DNA of 35,150 nt, from positions 1-35,150 of the forward strand of contig CAIUOU010000119.1 in assembly GCA_903900845.1 (NCBI GenBank), given 5' to 3'. The translations under genes and the position numbers were made by a program. This DNA is from an uncultured Opitutia bacterium. Lineage in GTDB: Bacteria; Verrucomicrobiota; Verrucomicrobiia; Opitutales; Opitutaceae. Below, piece by piece: positions 23,271-32,099 of this stretch; the first letter of the stretch is position 1; each line of letters begins with the position of its first letter. Below the pieces are notes generated by a model, which was given only the letters and a program-made list of their open reading frames with translations, made no database searches and was not told the DNA's origin.

Positions 23271-26267
23271 TCAGAATCTCACCCCGGCGGACAGCTCGCC
23301 GGTCCGGGGAGTCTGGTAGATCCGCTGGAGGATATGCGCCTGGCCTCGGCCGTTGTCGACGGCGCTGGCCGGGGTGGCCGCATCGTCGTCGAGCAGATTC
23401 CTTACCCGGAGCGACACGGTCCAGTTCAGGTTGCGATCCAGCAGGCGCTGGCGCCAAGCGTAGCTCACGAAGGCGTCCGTGACGAGGGACTCCCGGCCGC
23501 GGAAGGCGTTCGCGACATCGAAGGTCCCTCCTTTTTCCGGGTAGCCGATCGCGGCGGCGTCGCGCCAGCGCGCGCTGCCCCCGACGCGCGTGCCCTTCAA
23601 CGGGCCCTGGTCGAAGGCGTAGCTCCCGACCACGTTGACCAACCAATGGTTGCCGCGCAGGCGGGCCCCGCCGACCTGGGCCTCGTGGTAATTCAAGCGG
23701 CGCTCGATGCCCGTGATGTAGTCCCCGATGGTCCGGGTGGCGTTGAAGGCGGGGTTGGCGATGGTCGCGCGGACCGCCGCGTCGTCCCGCACGGGTTTGA
23801 CATATTGCTCATACCACGGCCGGGTGAATTTGTAGGTCTCGTTCAACTTGGAGTCATTGTACGACACGTTGACCATCAGGCGGAGCTGCCGCGTGGGATT
23901 GAGGGTCGCCTCGATCTCATAACCCTCCGTGAGGTCCGACTCGACGTCGGTCCAAAGACCATTGCCCGAATAATTCGAGAAGCGCGGCGAGCTGGCGACC
24001 TTGCTCCCGAAACCGTTGAGGACCATTCCCTCGAGGAAGCGCTCCACGTAGCCGTTCTGCCGCGCCATCTCGATCCCAATGGCCCCGTCCCGCAGCGGGT
24101 TGGAAATCCGGTTCGTCAGCTCGTTATTGAAGTAGTTGAGCTTCAGGATCACGCGGTCGGAAAAGAAAAATCCGCGCAGGCCGAGATCGTAACCGGTGCC
24201 CTCCTGATTCGGCAGGGTCCGGTTGTAGACGTCGTAGTTCGTGCCCCCGGCGCCCACTGTGTTCGTGGCGGTGTTGGCAAACGCATCCAGCCACCGCGTC
24301 ACCCGGACCACGGCGCCGTAATTGGTGTTGGTGACCGAGGAAGTGGTCGCCGGGGAAAAAGCCCCCTGGCCTTTGCCGAGAAAGATCCGGGAAACCGGAT
24401 CCTGCGCGAAGACGAAATTCCGGGAGCTGAGGTCATCGCGCCGGATGCCCCCGGTGAGGATCAGCCGGCGGGAGAAGAGTTCCCACTGGCCGATCGCGGC
24501 ATACGACTTGGTGGTCTCGGGCGCGTAGACCGGATTCAGGCGATGCAGGAAAGCCGACCGGACAGTCGGGATGATGCTCCCGGGTACCGCCGGATTGCCT
24601 GTCTGGCTGATTGCGGCCTGGCTCGGGATGAAGGCCGGGAACGAGACCGGTTGGCCCGGCGTGAGGTAGTAGCGCCGGCGAATCTGGTTTTGGGTGTCGG
24701 AGAGGAGGCCGGAAGCCAGCACGGAGGTCGTCGTCATCTCCTCCGGCTGTTGAAAGTAGCTGTCGACGTGCCGGTAGTAGTGGAAGGCCACCGCCGTGAA
24801 TTGACCCAGGTCGAAGCCCTTGAGCGGATGGATCCAGCTCAGGTCGAATTGCCGGGTCAGCGTCGCCCGGTACTGTTTCAACGCGGTGCTGCGGTTTTGC
24901 AGCGTGGCGTTGGATTCGATGTAGGGCGTGCCGAAGTAGGGATTGAGCGGCTTGGATGGGTCGGGGTTGTTCGCCGCCAGCTGCGTGGGCAGGTAATAGT
25001 TGGTGTCGATGAAGAGCTCGTAGTCGCCTCGTTGCACCGGCTGCCAATCCTCGTTCTTCGAGTGCTCGTAGGCTCCCGCCAGCTCGAAGAAGGTCTTCTG
25101 CAGGACCTGCTGCTGCCACGACGCCGAGAACTTCTCGTAGGTGGTGTCGAAATAGTCCGACGGCCCGGATACAACGGTGTCCAACGGAAAGTCCACGCCC
25201 GGCACGCGGGTCGCGCCCGAGATGCTGGTCTGAGCCTGGGCCAGGCCGTTGACGAAGGCCTCCGACCCCCGGGATTTGAAATTCCAGTTCTGCACGCCCA
25301 GCTGCGGCGCGTTCATCACGTAAACGAGATGGTTGGTGGTCGAGAATCCCTGGGAGACGCCGGTGATGAGGTTCCGGGCCGTATTGCGGGCGGCCGTGGT
25401 GCCGGACTCGACCAGGGCACGGTCGATCGTATTCGCTTTCTGGAGCGGGGTCCGGGGATCGTTCAGCCAGGCGGACACGCTGTCGTAGGCCAGGTAGGGC
25501 CGGGGATTCAACTCGTCGATGCGACCGGTCTCCGCGTTGAGGTTGATCGTCGCGCCCTTGAAGGGCTGCAGCGTCAGGTTCAGGTAGGCGGAGCTGCGTC
25601 GCATGTACTGGAATTCCCGCGGGGTGCGCTGATCGTGCGACAAGGCGGCAAAGCGCAGCGCCATCTTGCGAGGGAGGACGATCCGGTTGACGTCGATGCT
25701 GGCGCGCCGCGAGCCCTCCGTGTCGAAACGCATCTCCAGGCCGTAGCTGTCGGCATCGAACCGTCCCGCCTTGGCCGTGGCATCGAGCCCTCCGCCCACC
25801 GAGCCCAGACCAAAGAGCAGCGAATTGGGGCCCCGGGACTGGGTCACCGTCTCCGTGTTGAAATTGTCCACCTTGATCCGGCTGGTGAAGAAATTGTTCG
25901 TCAGGGACGAGGAGCGGAATCCGCGCACGGTGAACGGCGTGCCGGTGCGCGACGTGACGGCCTCCGGATCGGAGGTGTCTCCCTTGTACGCCTGGGTGCT
26001 GGGTAGGAACTCCAAGGCTTCCTCGTAGTTCACCGCACCAATGTCGCGCATGAATTCCTCGGTGAGGATGGAGATCGGGTTGGCCAGGTCGCGCACCTGG
26101 GATTTCAACTGCGTGCCTGAAAGCGTCTCCGAGGCGTAGTAACCTTGATTAACCTCGGTGCTAACCACGAAGGGATTGAGGACGACGGTCTTCTCCTCCG
26201 CCGCGAAGGACGGGACGGCGGGAGCTAACAAGCCGAGCACGAGGAAGAGACGATGGGATAGACGCAT
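23271..26267 (-). CDS. TonB-dependent receptor (LNPFVV type)
   Basis: An outer-membrane receptor of 998 residues. Signal peptide 1-22 (MRLSHRLFLVLGLLAPAVPSFA), then LNPFVV at 30-35, the TonB-box-like signature, followed by the YYASETLSGTQLKSQVRDLANPISILTEEF-type plug start. The plug carries FTVRGFRSS and ends near SRGPNSLLFGLGSVGGGLDATAKAG. The barrel closes with GELSAGVRF and a terminal Phe. The ATG at 26267 is chosen over a start 83 codons upstream, because the upstream part has no signal peptide and runs over the sulfatase remnant in another frame. It shares the operon with a second TBDR upstream and two sulfatases plus a hydrolase downstream. No SusD-like partner is present, as is usual for this phylum. 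Ligand probably an oligosaccharide, by context. Confidence 0.92.
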   Translation of the reverse strand: MRLSHRLFLVLGLLAPAVPSFAAEEKTVVLNPFVVSTEVNQGYYASETLSGTQLKSQVRDLANPISILTEEFMRDIGAVNYEEALEFLPSTQAYKGDTSDPEAVTSRTGTPFTVRGFRSSSLTNNFFTSRIKVDNFNTETVTQSRGPNSLLFGLGSVGGGLDATAKAGRFDADSYGLEMRFDTEGSRRASIDVNRIVLPRKMALRFAALSHDQRTPREFQYMRRSSAYLNLTLQPFKGATINLNAETGRIDELNPRPYLAYDSVSAWLNDPRTPLQKANTIDRALVESGTTAARNTARNLITGVSQGFSTTNHLVYVMNAPQLGVQNWNFKSRGSEAFVNGLAQAQTSISGATRVPGVDFPLDTVVSGPSDYFDTTYEKFSASWQQQVLQKTFFELAGAYEHSKNEDWQPVQRGDYELFIDTNYYLPTQLAANNPDPSKPLNPYFGTPYIESNATLQNRSTALKQYRATLTRQFDLSWIHPLKGFDLGQFTAVAFHYYRHVDSYFQQPEEMTTTSVLASGLLSDTQNQIRRRYYLTPGQPVSFPAFIPSQAAISQTGNPAVPGSIIPTVRSAFLHRLNPVYAPETTKSYAAIGQWELFSRRLILTGGIRRDDLSSRNFVFAQDPVSRIFLGKGQGAFSPATTSSVTNTNYGAVVRVTRWLDAFANTATNTVGAGGTNYDVYNRTLPNQEGTGYDLGLRGFFFSDRVILKLNYFNNELTNRISNPLRDGAIGIEMARQNGYVERFLEGMVLNGFGSKVASSPRFSNYSGNGLWTDVESDLTEGYEIEATLNPTRQLRLMVNVSYNDSKLNETYKFTRPWYEQYVKPVRDDAAVRATIANPAFNATRTIGDYITGIERRLNYHEAQVGGARLRGNHWLVNVVGSYAFDQGPLKGTRVGGSARWRDAAAIGYPEKGGTFDVANAFRGRESLVTDAFVSYAWRQRLLDRNLNWTVSLRVRNLLDDDAATPASAVDNGRGQAHILQRIYQTPRTGELSAGVRF

Positions 26268-26367
26268 TTGGGTTGGGGGGAGGGGAGGTGGATCCTGCGG
26301 GCGCTGGGACGGGAGGGAAGTTCGGGGGAGCGGCTCTGAAATTGATCGGAGCTTCGGGATTCCCTCG
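26268..26367 (-). other. Leader/intergenic segment before TBDR 23271-26267
   Basis: About 100 nt between the sulfatase remnant and the next receptor start. Its transcribed strand is C-rich close to the ATG, with no Shine-Dalgarno. No promoter could be recognised, so whether the downstream genes share the upstream receptor's transcript is open. Confidence 0.3.
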
Positions 26368-26509
26368 TCAGGAAAAACCGTCCCGACTCCAATCATCGGG
26401 GGACGATGAAGATGATGTTGGAGCGCGGAGCGTTTGTCGCGGAAGCGGATGAGGTGGGTGACGAGGCGAGGAGTGAACCGGCGACGACGAGGGTGGGAGG
26501 GTGTCGCAT
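26368..26509 (-). pseudogene. Sulfatase N-terminal remnant, frameshifted
   Basis: An ATG three nt after the upstream TBDR's TGA opens a 38-codon frame: a signal-peptide-like start (MRHPPTLVVAGSLLASS), then NAPRSNIIFIVPR and stop. S1 sulfatases begin with exactly this pattern, signal peptide then PNIIFIVADDWG. If one C is removed from the CCCCC run before the stop, the frame continues IVPDDWSRDG, giving the two metal-binding Asp residues, and then ends. Everything beyond is missing. So this appears to be the first ~45 codons of a sulfatase gene that once followed the receptor directly in the operon, since deleted. Alternatively the 38-residue exported peptide is still made, but nothing supports a function. 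Too short for usual gene callers. Confidence 0.6.
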
Positions 26510-26512
26510 GGT

Positions 26513-29500
26513 TCAAAATTCAAAGGTCGCCGTCAGCACGTAGTTTCTTGGGCGGCGGAGTTCCCAGAGCACCGGAACGATGGCGTTGGTGGAGCCGTAC
26601 ACGGCGTTGGTGTCGTAGTCGGAGCGCACGAGACGGGGTGACTGCCAATTGGGCAGATTCTGGATGTTCAGCTGGGTTCGCAGGTTCACGTGGCGGAAGA
26701 TGCGGCGCTGATGGGAAACCATGGCGCCGAGATCCCAGAACTGATCGCCGAGGAGCGGACGGTTCACGTCGATGCGGCCGTTGGGCACGCCGGCGGCGTC
26801 GGTGAGTCGCTGGTAGCCGATCGTGTTTTCGCTGCGCCAGCGGAAATTCCCCCCAACCGTCCAGCCTTTGAGCCGGCCCTCGTGGAACACGCGCGTGACG
26901 AGACCGTTGAACGCATACTTTCCGTTGCGCGCGGTCGTGACTCCATTGAGCGCAACGTCGTCGACGTAGCTTTTTTCCTGGGCGGCGGTCTGTTGCTCGA
27001 GGAAGAGGGCGTCGGCGGCCGCCTGGGCCTTGGCGGTGGCATTGGCGGGATCGAGGTTGAAAACCGAGGAGGCCTGCCCGGCCTCGATCCTGCGAAGCTC
27101 GCTCGCGAATTTCTTCCAAGTGCCGAGGCCTTGGAATTTCGAATCGGTGTAGAGATAGGCGCCGACGGCCTCGAGGTGGGTGCCAAGTTTGTTGGTGTTG
27201 ACGCTGCCGGACAGCGAGACGCGCCAGTTGCGCGACGGGTTGTAGACGAGATTCATCTCGTAGCCCTCGGCGACGTAGCTCCAGGTGTCCGAAGTGTTGC
27301 CCGTGTCGACGGGATAGCCGCCGGCTTCGGCCAGGTCTCTGAAATACGGATCGCCGGGAACCTTGTAGTTGGTGCGCAGGCGCCCGAGAATGGCGCGGGT
27401 TCCGCCGACGCTGGCGTTGGCATTGCGCGACTGATTGGCGGCCGACGTCGTGAATTGGTTCACGCCGAGCGCCAGCCGGCCTTGGAGGAACGAGAAACGC
27501 ACACCGTAGTCCACGGTTTTGCCGAGTGAATTGGGCGCGGGGCGGCCCAGCGGATCGACCCAGGAGGCATTGGGCACCGGAAGAAAATTACTCGACCGAT
27601 TGTAGGTGAGCGAGAGCCACGGCAGCACGTGGTAGACGCCGCCGTAGGTGCGGGATTGGCCGTCGGCCACGATCGAGGGCTGGGCGTTGTACGGGACGTC
27701 CTTCGCGAGCGCGAACGTCTGCTTCAGCGGATCGGTGGCGGAGCCGGGAATGGCGGGGTTGACGACGTTGCGCACGGTGGGCACGCCGAAGCTCTTGGTG
27801 TCGTCCCCCCGGTAGCCGACGACCGTCACGAGGCGACCGTCGAACCAGCGGGCCTGCCATCCGAGGGAGAGCGCCTTCGAGGTGAATTTGCTTTTGAGCG
27901 GATTGAGAAACGAGATGCGGCTGAGATTGAGCGGGGCGGACTCGTTGGCCGTCGCACCGAGTAGTCTTCCGTAGCGGTTGAGCTGTGAGAGGTTGTTCAG
28001 AACCTGCACGGAGTCGGGCAGCACGGGCACGTTGCCGTTAACGAAATAGGTCCGGGTTTGCAGTCCGTTGCCGGCATTCACCGCATCGCCGGACCAACCG
28101 CCGGCCGCCGGTAGACCGACGGTGGCGAGGTTGAATACCCGCGTGAGATCCTGGTCCGCGTCGGAGCGCGTGGTTTGGTAGAGTCCGGCGAAACTGTGTT
28201 TGCCGAACCAGCGGTGGTGTCTGGTCAAATCCAACTCGTAGGAGAGCGTGGCGCGATATTCGGCCGCACGGTTCTTGATCGGGCGAAACTGCATCTGGGC
28301 GTTGTCCGCGTAGGGGACGAGATAGCCGGGGTTGGTCGAGCCGTCGGGAAGATAGCGATTGGGATCGATCGTCACCGTGGTGAAAAAGTTAGGAGCCTGG
28401 GACTGGTTGTAGAGCGCCAGGTTGCCGCCCAGCTCGAGAAAGAGTCCGTCGGCGAGTTTCTGCTCGAGCATGAGCTGGCTCCACCGCCCGTGTTGCGCGG
28501 ACGAGGGGTCTTTCCAGGTGCCGCCGTTGAGATTGGTGCTCTTGCTGAGACCGAACGTCGCCCACGGATTGGCTGATTGGTAGTTGGCGCTCGAGACGCC
28601 GCCGAACGTGGCCGCCGAGAGCTGGCCCTGATAGCGGGTGTTGATCATCGGGTTCGGCAGATTCAGCCCGACGGTGTACACCTGGGTGTTTCCGGTGATT
28701 TGGGCCAGCACGAGGTTGGGATCGAAGTCGTTGCGGGAATCGACGAGGCCGTCCGGATCCACGACGCCACGGGCGACCGGAACGGGCTTTCCATTGGCAT
28801 CGAGATAGGGGCGCGTCGCGGTCCAGGTCTGTCCGGCCGGCACGAAATCGATCGTCGGTTTGCCCGCCGCCGCCCAGCGCAGCGCGCTGCCGTCGAAGCC
28901 CCACACCAGGCTCGAGGCGTTGGTGCCGAGGGAGTAGCTCTCGTGATTGAGCGTGACCTTGGTGTTCGCCCAGGGCTTGGCCGATACACTCACGGTGAGG
29001 CGCTCCTGGTTTTTGCCCTCATATTTGCGAAACTCGCGCGCCTCGTCGTGCAGCAGGTTGAGGCGGAAACCCAATTTGTCTTTGATCAGCGGTTGATTGT
29101 GGTCGATCGCGAGGCGGAGCGAACCGTTCGTGTCGGCTTGGGTTTGCACCTCGGTTTTCCGCCGCAGCAACTGGGCGCGCTTCGTGGTGGTGACGGCGGT
29201 GCCCTGCGGATTGCCGACGCCGATGAGCAGGGCGTTGGGCCCGAGGGAGAGCGTGATGCGCTCGAGGTTGTAGTTGTCGGTGGGCTCGAGGGCGGTGAAG
29301 AAGTCGTGGGAGATCGATTGGTTGCCGGCATTGGTGTTGAAGCCGCGGATGGAGTAGGACTGCCCCGTGCCGAAGCGCATCTGGGTGCCGCCGGCGCGAT
29401 TGGCATCGGTGTTGTCGCCCTCGGTCGCATCGACACTTGGCGTATAGAGGAGTGCCTGGTCGAAGGAGTTCACGCCAAGGTCGCTAAGAAATTCCGGCGT

Positions 29501-29743
29501 CAAAATCGTGAGCGACGCACCGACGTCGCGCAGGTCCGTGCGCATGCGGGTGCCGGCGAGTGTCTCGGTGGCGGCGTACCCGGTGTCCTTTTCCGAGGAG
29601 ACCTCGAAGGGGGTGAGAATGACTGCCTCGGACGAGGCCCGGGCGGGCGCCGGGGCGGCGGGCACGGTTTGGGCGACGGCGGCGGGAGAGCCGAGCGTCA
29701 CGACCATGCAGGTGAGCCACGGGCAGGTTGAGAACGATTTCAT
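26513..29743 (-). CDS. TonB-dependent receptor (LTPFEV type)
   Basis: An outer-membrane receptor of 1076 residues, first gene of the - strand glycan operon. Signal peptide about 1-24 (ending AAVAQ). LTPFEV at 43-48, followed by GYAATETLAGTRMRTDLRD and the plug, with YSIRGFNTN and the SLGPNALLIGVGNPQGTAVTTTKRAQ end. The barrel ends with NYVLTATFEF. The plug start is clearly similar to that of the receptor at 23271-26267 (GY-A-ETL-GT pattern), so the two look like paralogues from the same large verrucomicrobial family. Three nt after its stop begins the ATG of a decayed sulfatase. The 5' side (from 29744) faces a degraded region, so its promoter must lie within about 250 bp there. Ligand unknown. 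Confidence 0.92.
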   Translation of the reverse strand: MKSFSTCPWLTCMVVTLGSPAAVAQTVPAAPAPARASSEAVILTPFEVSSEKDTGYAATETLAGTRMRTDLRDVGASLTILTPEFLSDLGVNSFDQALLYTPSVDATEGDNTDANRAGGTQMRFGTGQSYSIRGFNTNAGNQSISHDFFTALEPTDNYNLERITLSLGPNALLIGVGNPQGTAVTTTKRAQLLRRKTEVQTQADTNGSLRLAIDHNQPLIKDKLGFRLNLLHDEAREFRKYEGKNQERLTVSVSAKPWANTKVTLNHESYSLGTNASSLVWGFDGSALRWAAAGKPTIDFVPAGQTWTATRPYLDANGKPVPVARGVVDPDGLVDSRNDFDPNLVLAQITGNTQVYTVGLNLPNPMINTRYQGQLSAATFGGVSSANYQSANPWATFGLSKSTNLNGGTWKDPSSAQHGRWSQLMLEQKLADGLFLELGGNLALYNQSQAPNFFTTVTIDPNRYLPDGSTNPGYLVPYADNAQMQFRPIKNRAAEYRATLSYELDLTRHHRWFGKHSFAGLYQTTRSDADQDLTRVFNLATVGLPAAGGWSGDAVNAGNGLQTRTYFVNGNVPVLPDSVQVLNNLSQLNRYGRLLGATANESAPLNLSRISFLNPLKSKFTSKALSLGWQARWFDGRLVTVVGYRGDDTKSFGVPTVRNVVNPAIPGSATDPLKQTFALAKDVPYNAQPSIVADGQSRTYGGVYHVLPWLSLTYNRSSNFLPVPNASWVDPLGRPAPNSLGKTVDYGVRFSFLQGRLALGVNQFTTSAANQSRNANASVGGTRAILGRLRTNYKVPGDPYFRDLAEAGGYPVDTGNTSDTWSYVAEGYEMNLVYNPSRNWRVSLSGSVNTNKLGTHLEAVGAYLYTDSKFQGLGTWKKFASELRRIEAGQASSVFNLDPANATAKAQAAADALFLEQQTAAQEKSYVDDVALNGVTTARNGKYAFNGLVTRVFHEGRLKGWTVGGNFRWRSENTIGYQRLTDAAGVPNGRIDVNRPLLGDQFWDLGAMVSHQRRIFRHVNLRTQLNIQNLPNWQSPRLVRSDYDTNAVYGSTNAIVPVLWELRRPRNYVLTATFEF

Positions 29744-30032
29744 AAAGTGGGGCTGGAGACAGTCGCCCTACCAGCCTAGCAGGTTGGCGTCGTAGCGTCT
29801 TGACTGGGAAGCGCGCGAAATTGGCGAAGTTGGCACAACGCGCCGCCAAGATCCCCCCTTTGCGCCCGGCCAAGAGCGGGCGGCGCACGTCAACGCCGCC
29901 ACGCGGCCTTGCGGACTGCTTACGGCTTGCCGCGGGCTTGGGCCGTGAGGTGCATCTGGCGAAACTCGGTTAGCGTGACTCCCGTGGCCAAACCGATGGG
30001 AAACTGGATCTTGATGGGTCGGGAAGGGTGGG
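29744..30032. other. Upstream region of TBDR; contains degraded coding debris
   Basis: No intact gene. On the - strand a TGC-TAGGCT patch (near 29770) resembles a weak extended -10 for the receptor, but no matching -35 is evident. Further upstream (29920-30024, - strand) a frame reads PIKIQFPIGLATGVTLTEF and later stops. This resembles the short segment coded at 33860-33903, and is listed separately as repeat copy A. Confidence 0.35.
29993..30023 (-). repeat. Divergent copy A of the KIQFP repeat
   Basis: The - strand contains ATCCAGTTTCCC preceded by CCTTCCCGA and reads PIKIQFPIG in one frame. It matches the core of the better pair at 33860-33903 and 34429-34471 but has shorter similarity. 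It ends just before the ispF fragment, so it lies at a gene-fragment junction. Relationship to the other copies is plausible but not certain. Confidence 0.4.
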
Positions 30033-30035
30033 GTG

Positions 30036-30278
30036 GGCGGCGCCCTCGTCGGCGCCCGGGATGGTGGTATCGTGTCCCTTGACCTCACCCTCGTCTGCGA
30101 ACGACCCAAGGTGGCGCGCCATCGGGAGGCCATGCGGCGGTCGGTTGCCACGATACTCGGGATCGGCGTCTCGCGGGTGACCATCAAGGCCAGCATCAAC
30201 GGGGGCATGGGCTATACCGGCCGGCAGGACGGCCTGCTGGCCCAGGCCTTGGCCGCCGTCGAGCTTCCCGACGCCTGA
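30036..30278 (+). pseudogene. ispF: ispF 3' fragment (2-C-methyl-D-erythritol 2,4-cyclodiphosphate synthase)
   Basis: An open frame of about 80 codons matches only the C-terminal half of IspF, the MEP isoprenoid-pathway enzyme of about 158 residues. The conserved pattern is visible: SLDLTLVCERPKVARH, EAMRRSVATILGI, VTIKASINGGMGYTGRQDGL, and the final LAQALAAVE helix. In intact IspF the equivalents are VDVTIIAQAPK, VKATTTEKLGFTGRGEG. The N-terminal half, which carries the DxH and His metal ligands, is missing, and the sequence upstream of about 30036 is unrelated. Without those ligands it cannot be active. A complete ispF must exist elsewhere, as the pathway is essential. This is therefore a duplicated or rearranged gene fragment. 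The GTG at 30033 is only the first possible start. Confidence 0.75.
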
Positions 30279-30485
30279 TCGCCGCCCATGGGGCTAGCGT
30301 CCGACCCCGTGGACGGTCAGGTCGCTTCGCCCGCGCCAGGCCGGAGCCGAGCTATGTTTTCCATCGAGATCGAAACCCTTGCCCGCCACGCCGACTGGCC
30401 GCTCGCGCAGCCCGGGATTTTCCGCGAGTAGGCGTTCTGCGACGTGGGAAATCCCGCCTCCGCGCGCGTGAGGCAGGGCGTTGCG
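30279..30485. other. Gap with a short open frame, probably degraded
   Basis: A + strand frame from ATG 30354 codes for MFSIEIETLARHADWPL and eight more residues before a TAG at 30429. The same frame continues past the stop as AFCDVGNPASARV, so it may be an old gene start broken by a nonsense change. I do not recognise the family. No terminator could be seen for the sialidase-like gene that ends at 30486. Confidence 0.3.
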
Positions 30486-32099
30486 TCAACGCCCGCGCGC
30501 CACGAGATCCGAGACCGTGACGTCGCCGCGCTCCGCAGCCTCGAACTCGATCCTTAGGTAATTCACACCGAACTGAGCCGGCCGCTGCGCCGCGACGCGG
30601 CGCTCCGTCCCGCCGACGCGCACGACCAGCTCACGCGTATTCCAGCGCAGGCTCACCGCCAGCGTGCCCGCCTCCGTGATCGGCGCCACGAAGACCGCGT
30701 GTGCCGCGGCCTTGCGGTCGTCGAGCCGCGTGAAGTGGTCGTTGAGGCAGAGCTTGAGACTGCTCACGCCAGCGGGCACCTCGATCCGCAGCGAGATTTC
30801 GCCGGAGGCGCCCACCGGGAAATTCCACTGCGCGCCCACGGCTTCGCCCGCCTCGATCGGAATCGCGATCACACGCGCGCTCCCGGCGCGGACCGCCGCC
30901 TTACCGTAGGCGGTCCATTGCACCGGTCCGGTTGCGAGATCGTCACGCGTATCTGTTTCCTCCAGCCAGCGAGGATCGAAGGCGAGGAGGGCGCGCTTGC
31001 CCTCGCCCTGCCCGCTCACGACGACGATCTTGCCGGCGGCGTTCTCTACGGCGGACGCGTAGGCGGTGCCCCGATCACCGCGCGTGGCCACGGGCGGCTC
31101 GTGCAGGACCTCCCGGAAGCCGCGCCACGTCCGACCCTCGTCGGCGCTGATCGCAGCGTGCAGCACCTCCCGTCCACCCATCGCGTAGCTGCGCGGGTCG
31201 GACCAATTCTGGCAGGCGTTGGTGAGCAGGAGGATTCTCCCGTCGCCCAGGCGGAGCAGCGTGGCCGGCGAGTCGGACGAGATGAAGGGCGAGCGCTCCA
31301 ACGCGGGCCAGCGCGCGCCGCCGTCGGTCGAGAAGCTTTGCCAAAGCCGGCCGCCACGATCGCGCACGAGCATCCACAAGCGCCCGTCACGCAGCTCGAG
31401 CAACACGGGCTCGATCGCGCCGTAGCGCGTGGCGTTGGGACCGTTGAGCGCGAGGATGAGCTGATCCGGCGACTCGCGCCAAGTGGCGCCGGCATCGTCG
31501 GAAAAATAAACGAACGTGCTGTGCCATCCGAGGTCGGGACCAGACTGCGGCGCCTCCATGCGCTCCGGGATCGCGCGCGCTACGGCGAGCACGAGCCGGC
31601 CGGCCTTCAACTGCACGAAGCCCCGGATCGACCCGATGTAGCCGGGCACGATGAGACGTGGCTTGGTCCACTCCCCGCCGGGCGGTCGGCTCGCGTAATA
31701 AACTTCCCAGAGCCGGCCGCGGTAGCCGCCGGGGCCTTCGCGAAAATCGTGCACGACGGCATGCAGCGTCCCATCGTGCGCCTCGAGGACTTGGATGGCG
31801 TAATAGGCCTTGTTGTGGAGTCGAAACGCCAGTGCCGGCTCCGTCCACGTGAGCCCGCCGTCCGTCGATCGCATCACGGTCGCGGTGTCGCTCTCAGGTT
31901 TGCCGATCGCGTAGAGTTCGAGGGCTCCGTCGCGGCGCGCAACCAGGCACGTCTCGTTGGTCGGCGCCTCGCGGATGACCGCTGGTGCATGGATCGTGGC
32001 AAGGTCGTGCGGCGGCGGTCGGAGTCGCACGCCAACGGGCTGCGCCGAAACCGACGCGGCCCACAGACCTCCCACCAAAATCAAGGCGCGCCGGTTCAC
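30486..32099 (-). CDS. Exported sialidase-fold (BNR/Asp-box) protein
   Basis: A 537-residue protein with a signal peptide (1-20, ending ASVSAQ) and a six-bladed propeller of sialidase type. Four Asp boxes are visible: STDGGLTW (78-85), SDDAGATW (200-207), STDGGARW (257-264) and SADEGRTW (318-325). About 400-537 form a separate beta-rich domain with no clear family. The arginine triad of true sialidases could not be assigned with confidence, so activity may be on another glycan or absent. It starts with GTG at 32099, overlapping the upstream gene's TGA (GTGA, 4 nt), so both are translated from one mRNA. Alternative descriptions are exo-alpha-sialidase or a BNR-repeat carbohydrate-binding protein. 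Confidence 0.82.
   Translation of the reverse strand: MNRRALILVGGLWAASVSAQPVGVRLRPPPHDLATIHAPAVIREAPTNETCLVARRDGALELYAIGKPESDTATVMRSTDGGLTWTEPALAFRLHNKAYYAIQVLEAHDGTLHAVVHDFREGPGGYRGRLWEVYYASRPPGGEWTKPRLIVPGYIGSIRGFVQLKAGRLVLAVARAIPERMEAPQSGPDLGWHSTFVYFSDDAGATWRESPDQLILALNGPNATRYGAIEPVLLELRDGRLWMLVRDRGGRLWQSFSTDGGARWPALERSPFISSDSPATLLRLGDGRILLLTNACQNWSDPRSYAMGGREVLHAAISADEGRTWRGFREVLHEPPVATRGDRGTAYASAVENAAGKIVVVSGQGEGKRALLAFDPRWLEETDTRDDLATGPVQWTAYGKAAVRAGSARVIAIPIEAGEAVGAQWNFPVGASGEISLRIEVPAGVSSLKLCLNDHFTRLDDRKAAAHAVFVAPITEAGTLAVSLRWNTRELVVRVGGTERRVAAQRPAQFGVNYLRIEFEAAERGDVTVSDLVARGR

Noticed and set aside
18937-29743. A SusD-like lipoprotein partner for the receptors
   Set aside because: All intact genes in the operon are accounted for as receptors, sulfatases or hydrolase; no SusD/RagB-type sequence was found.
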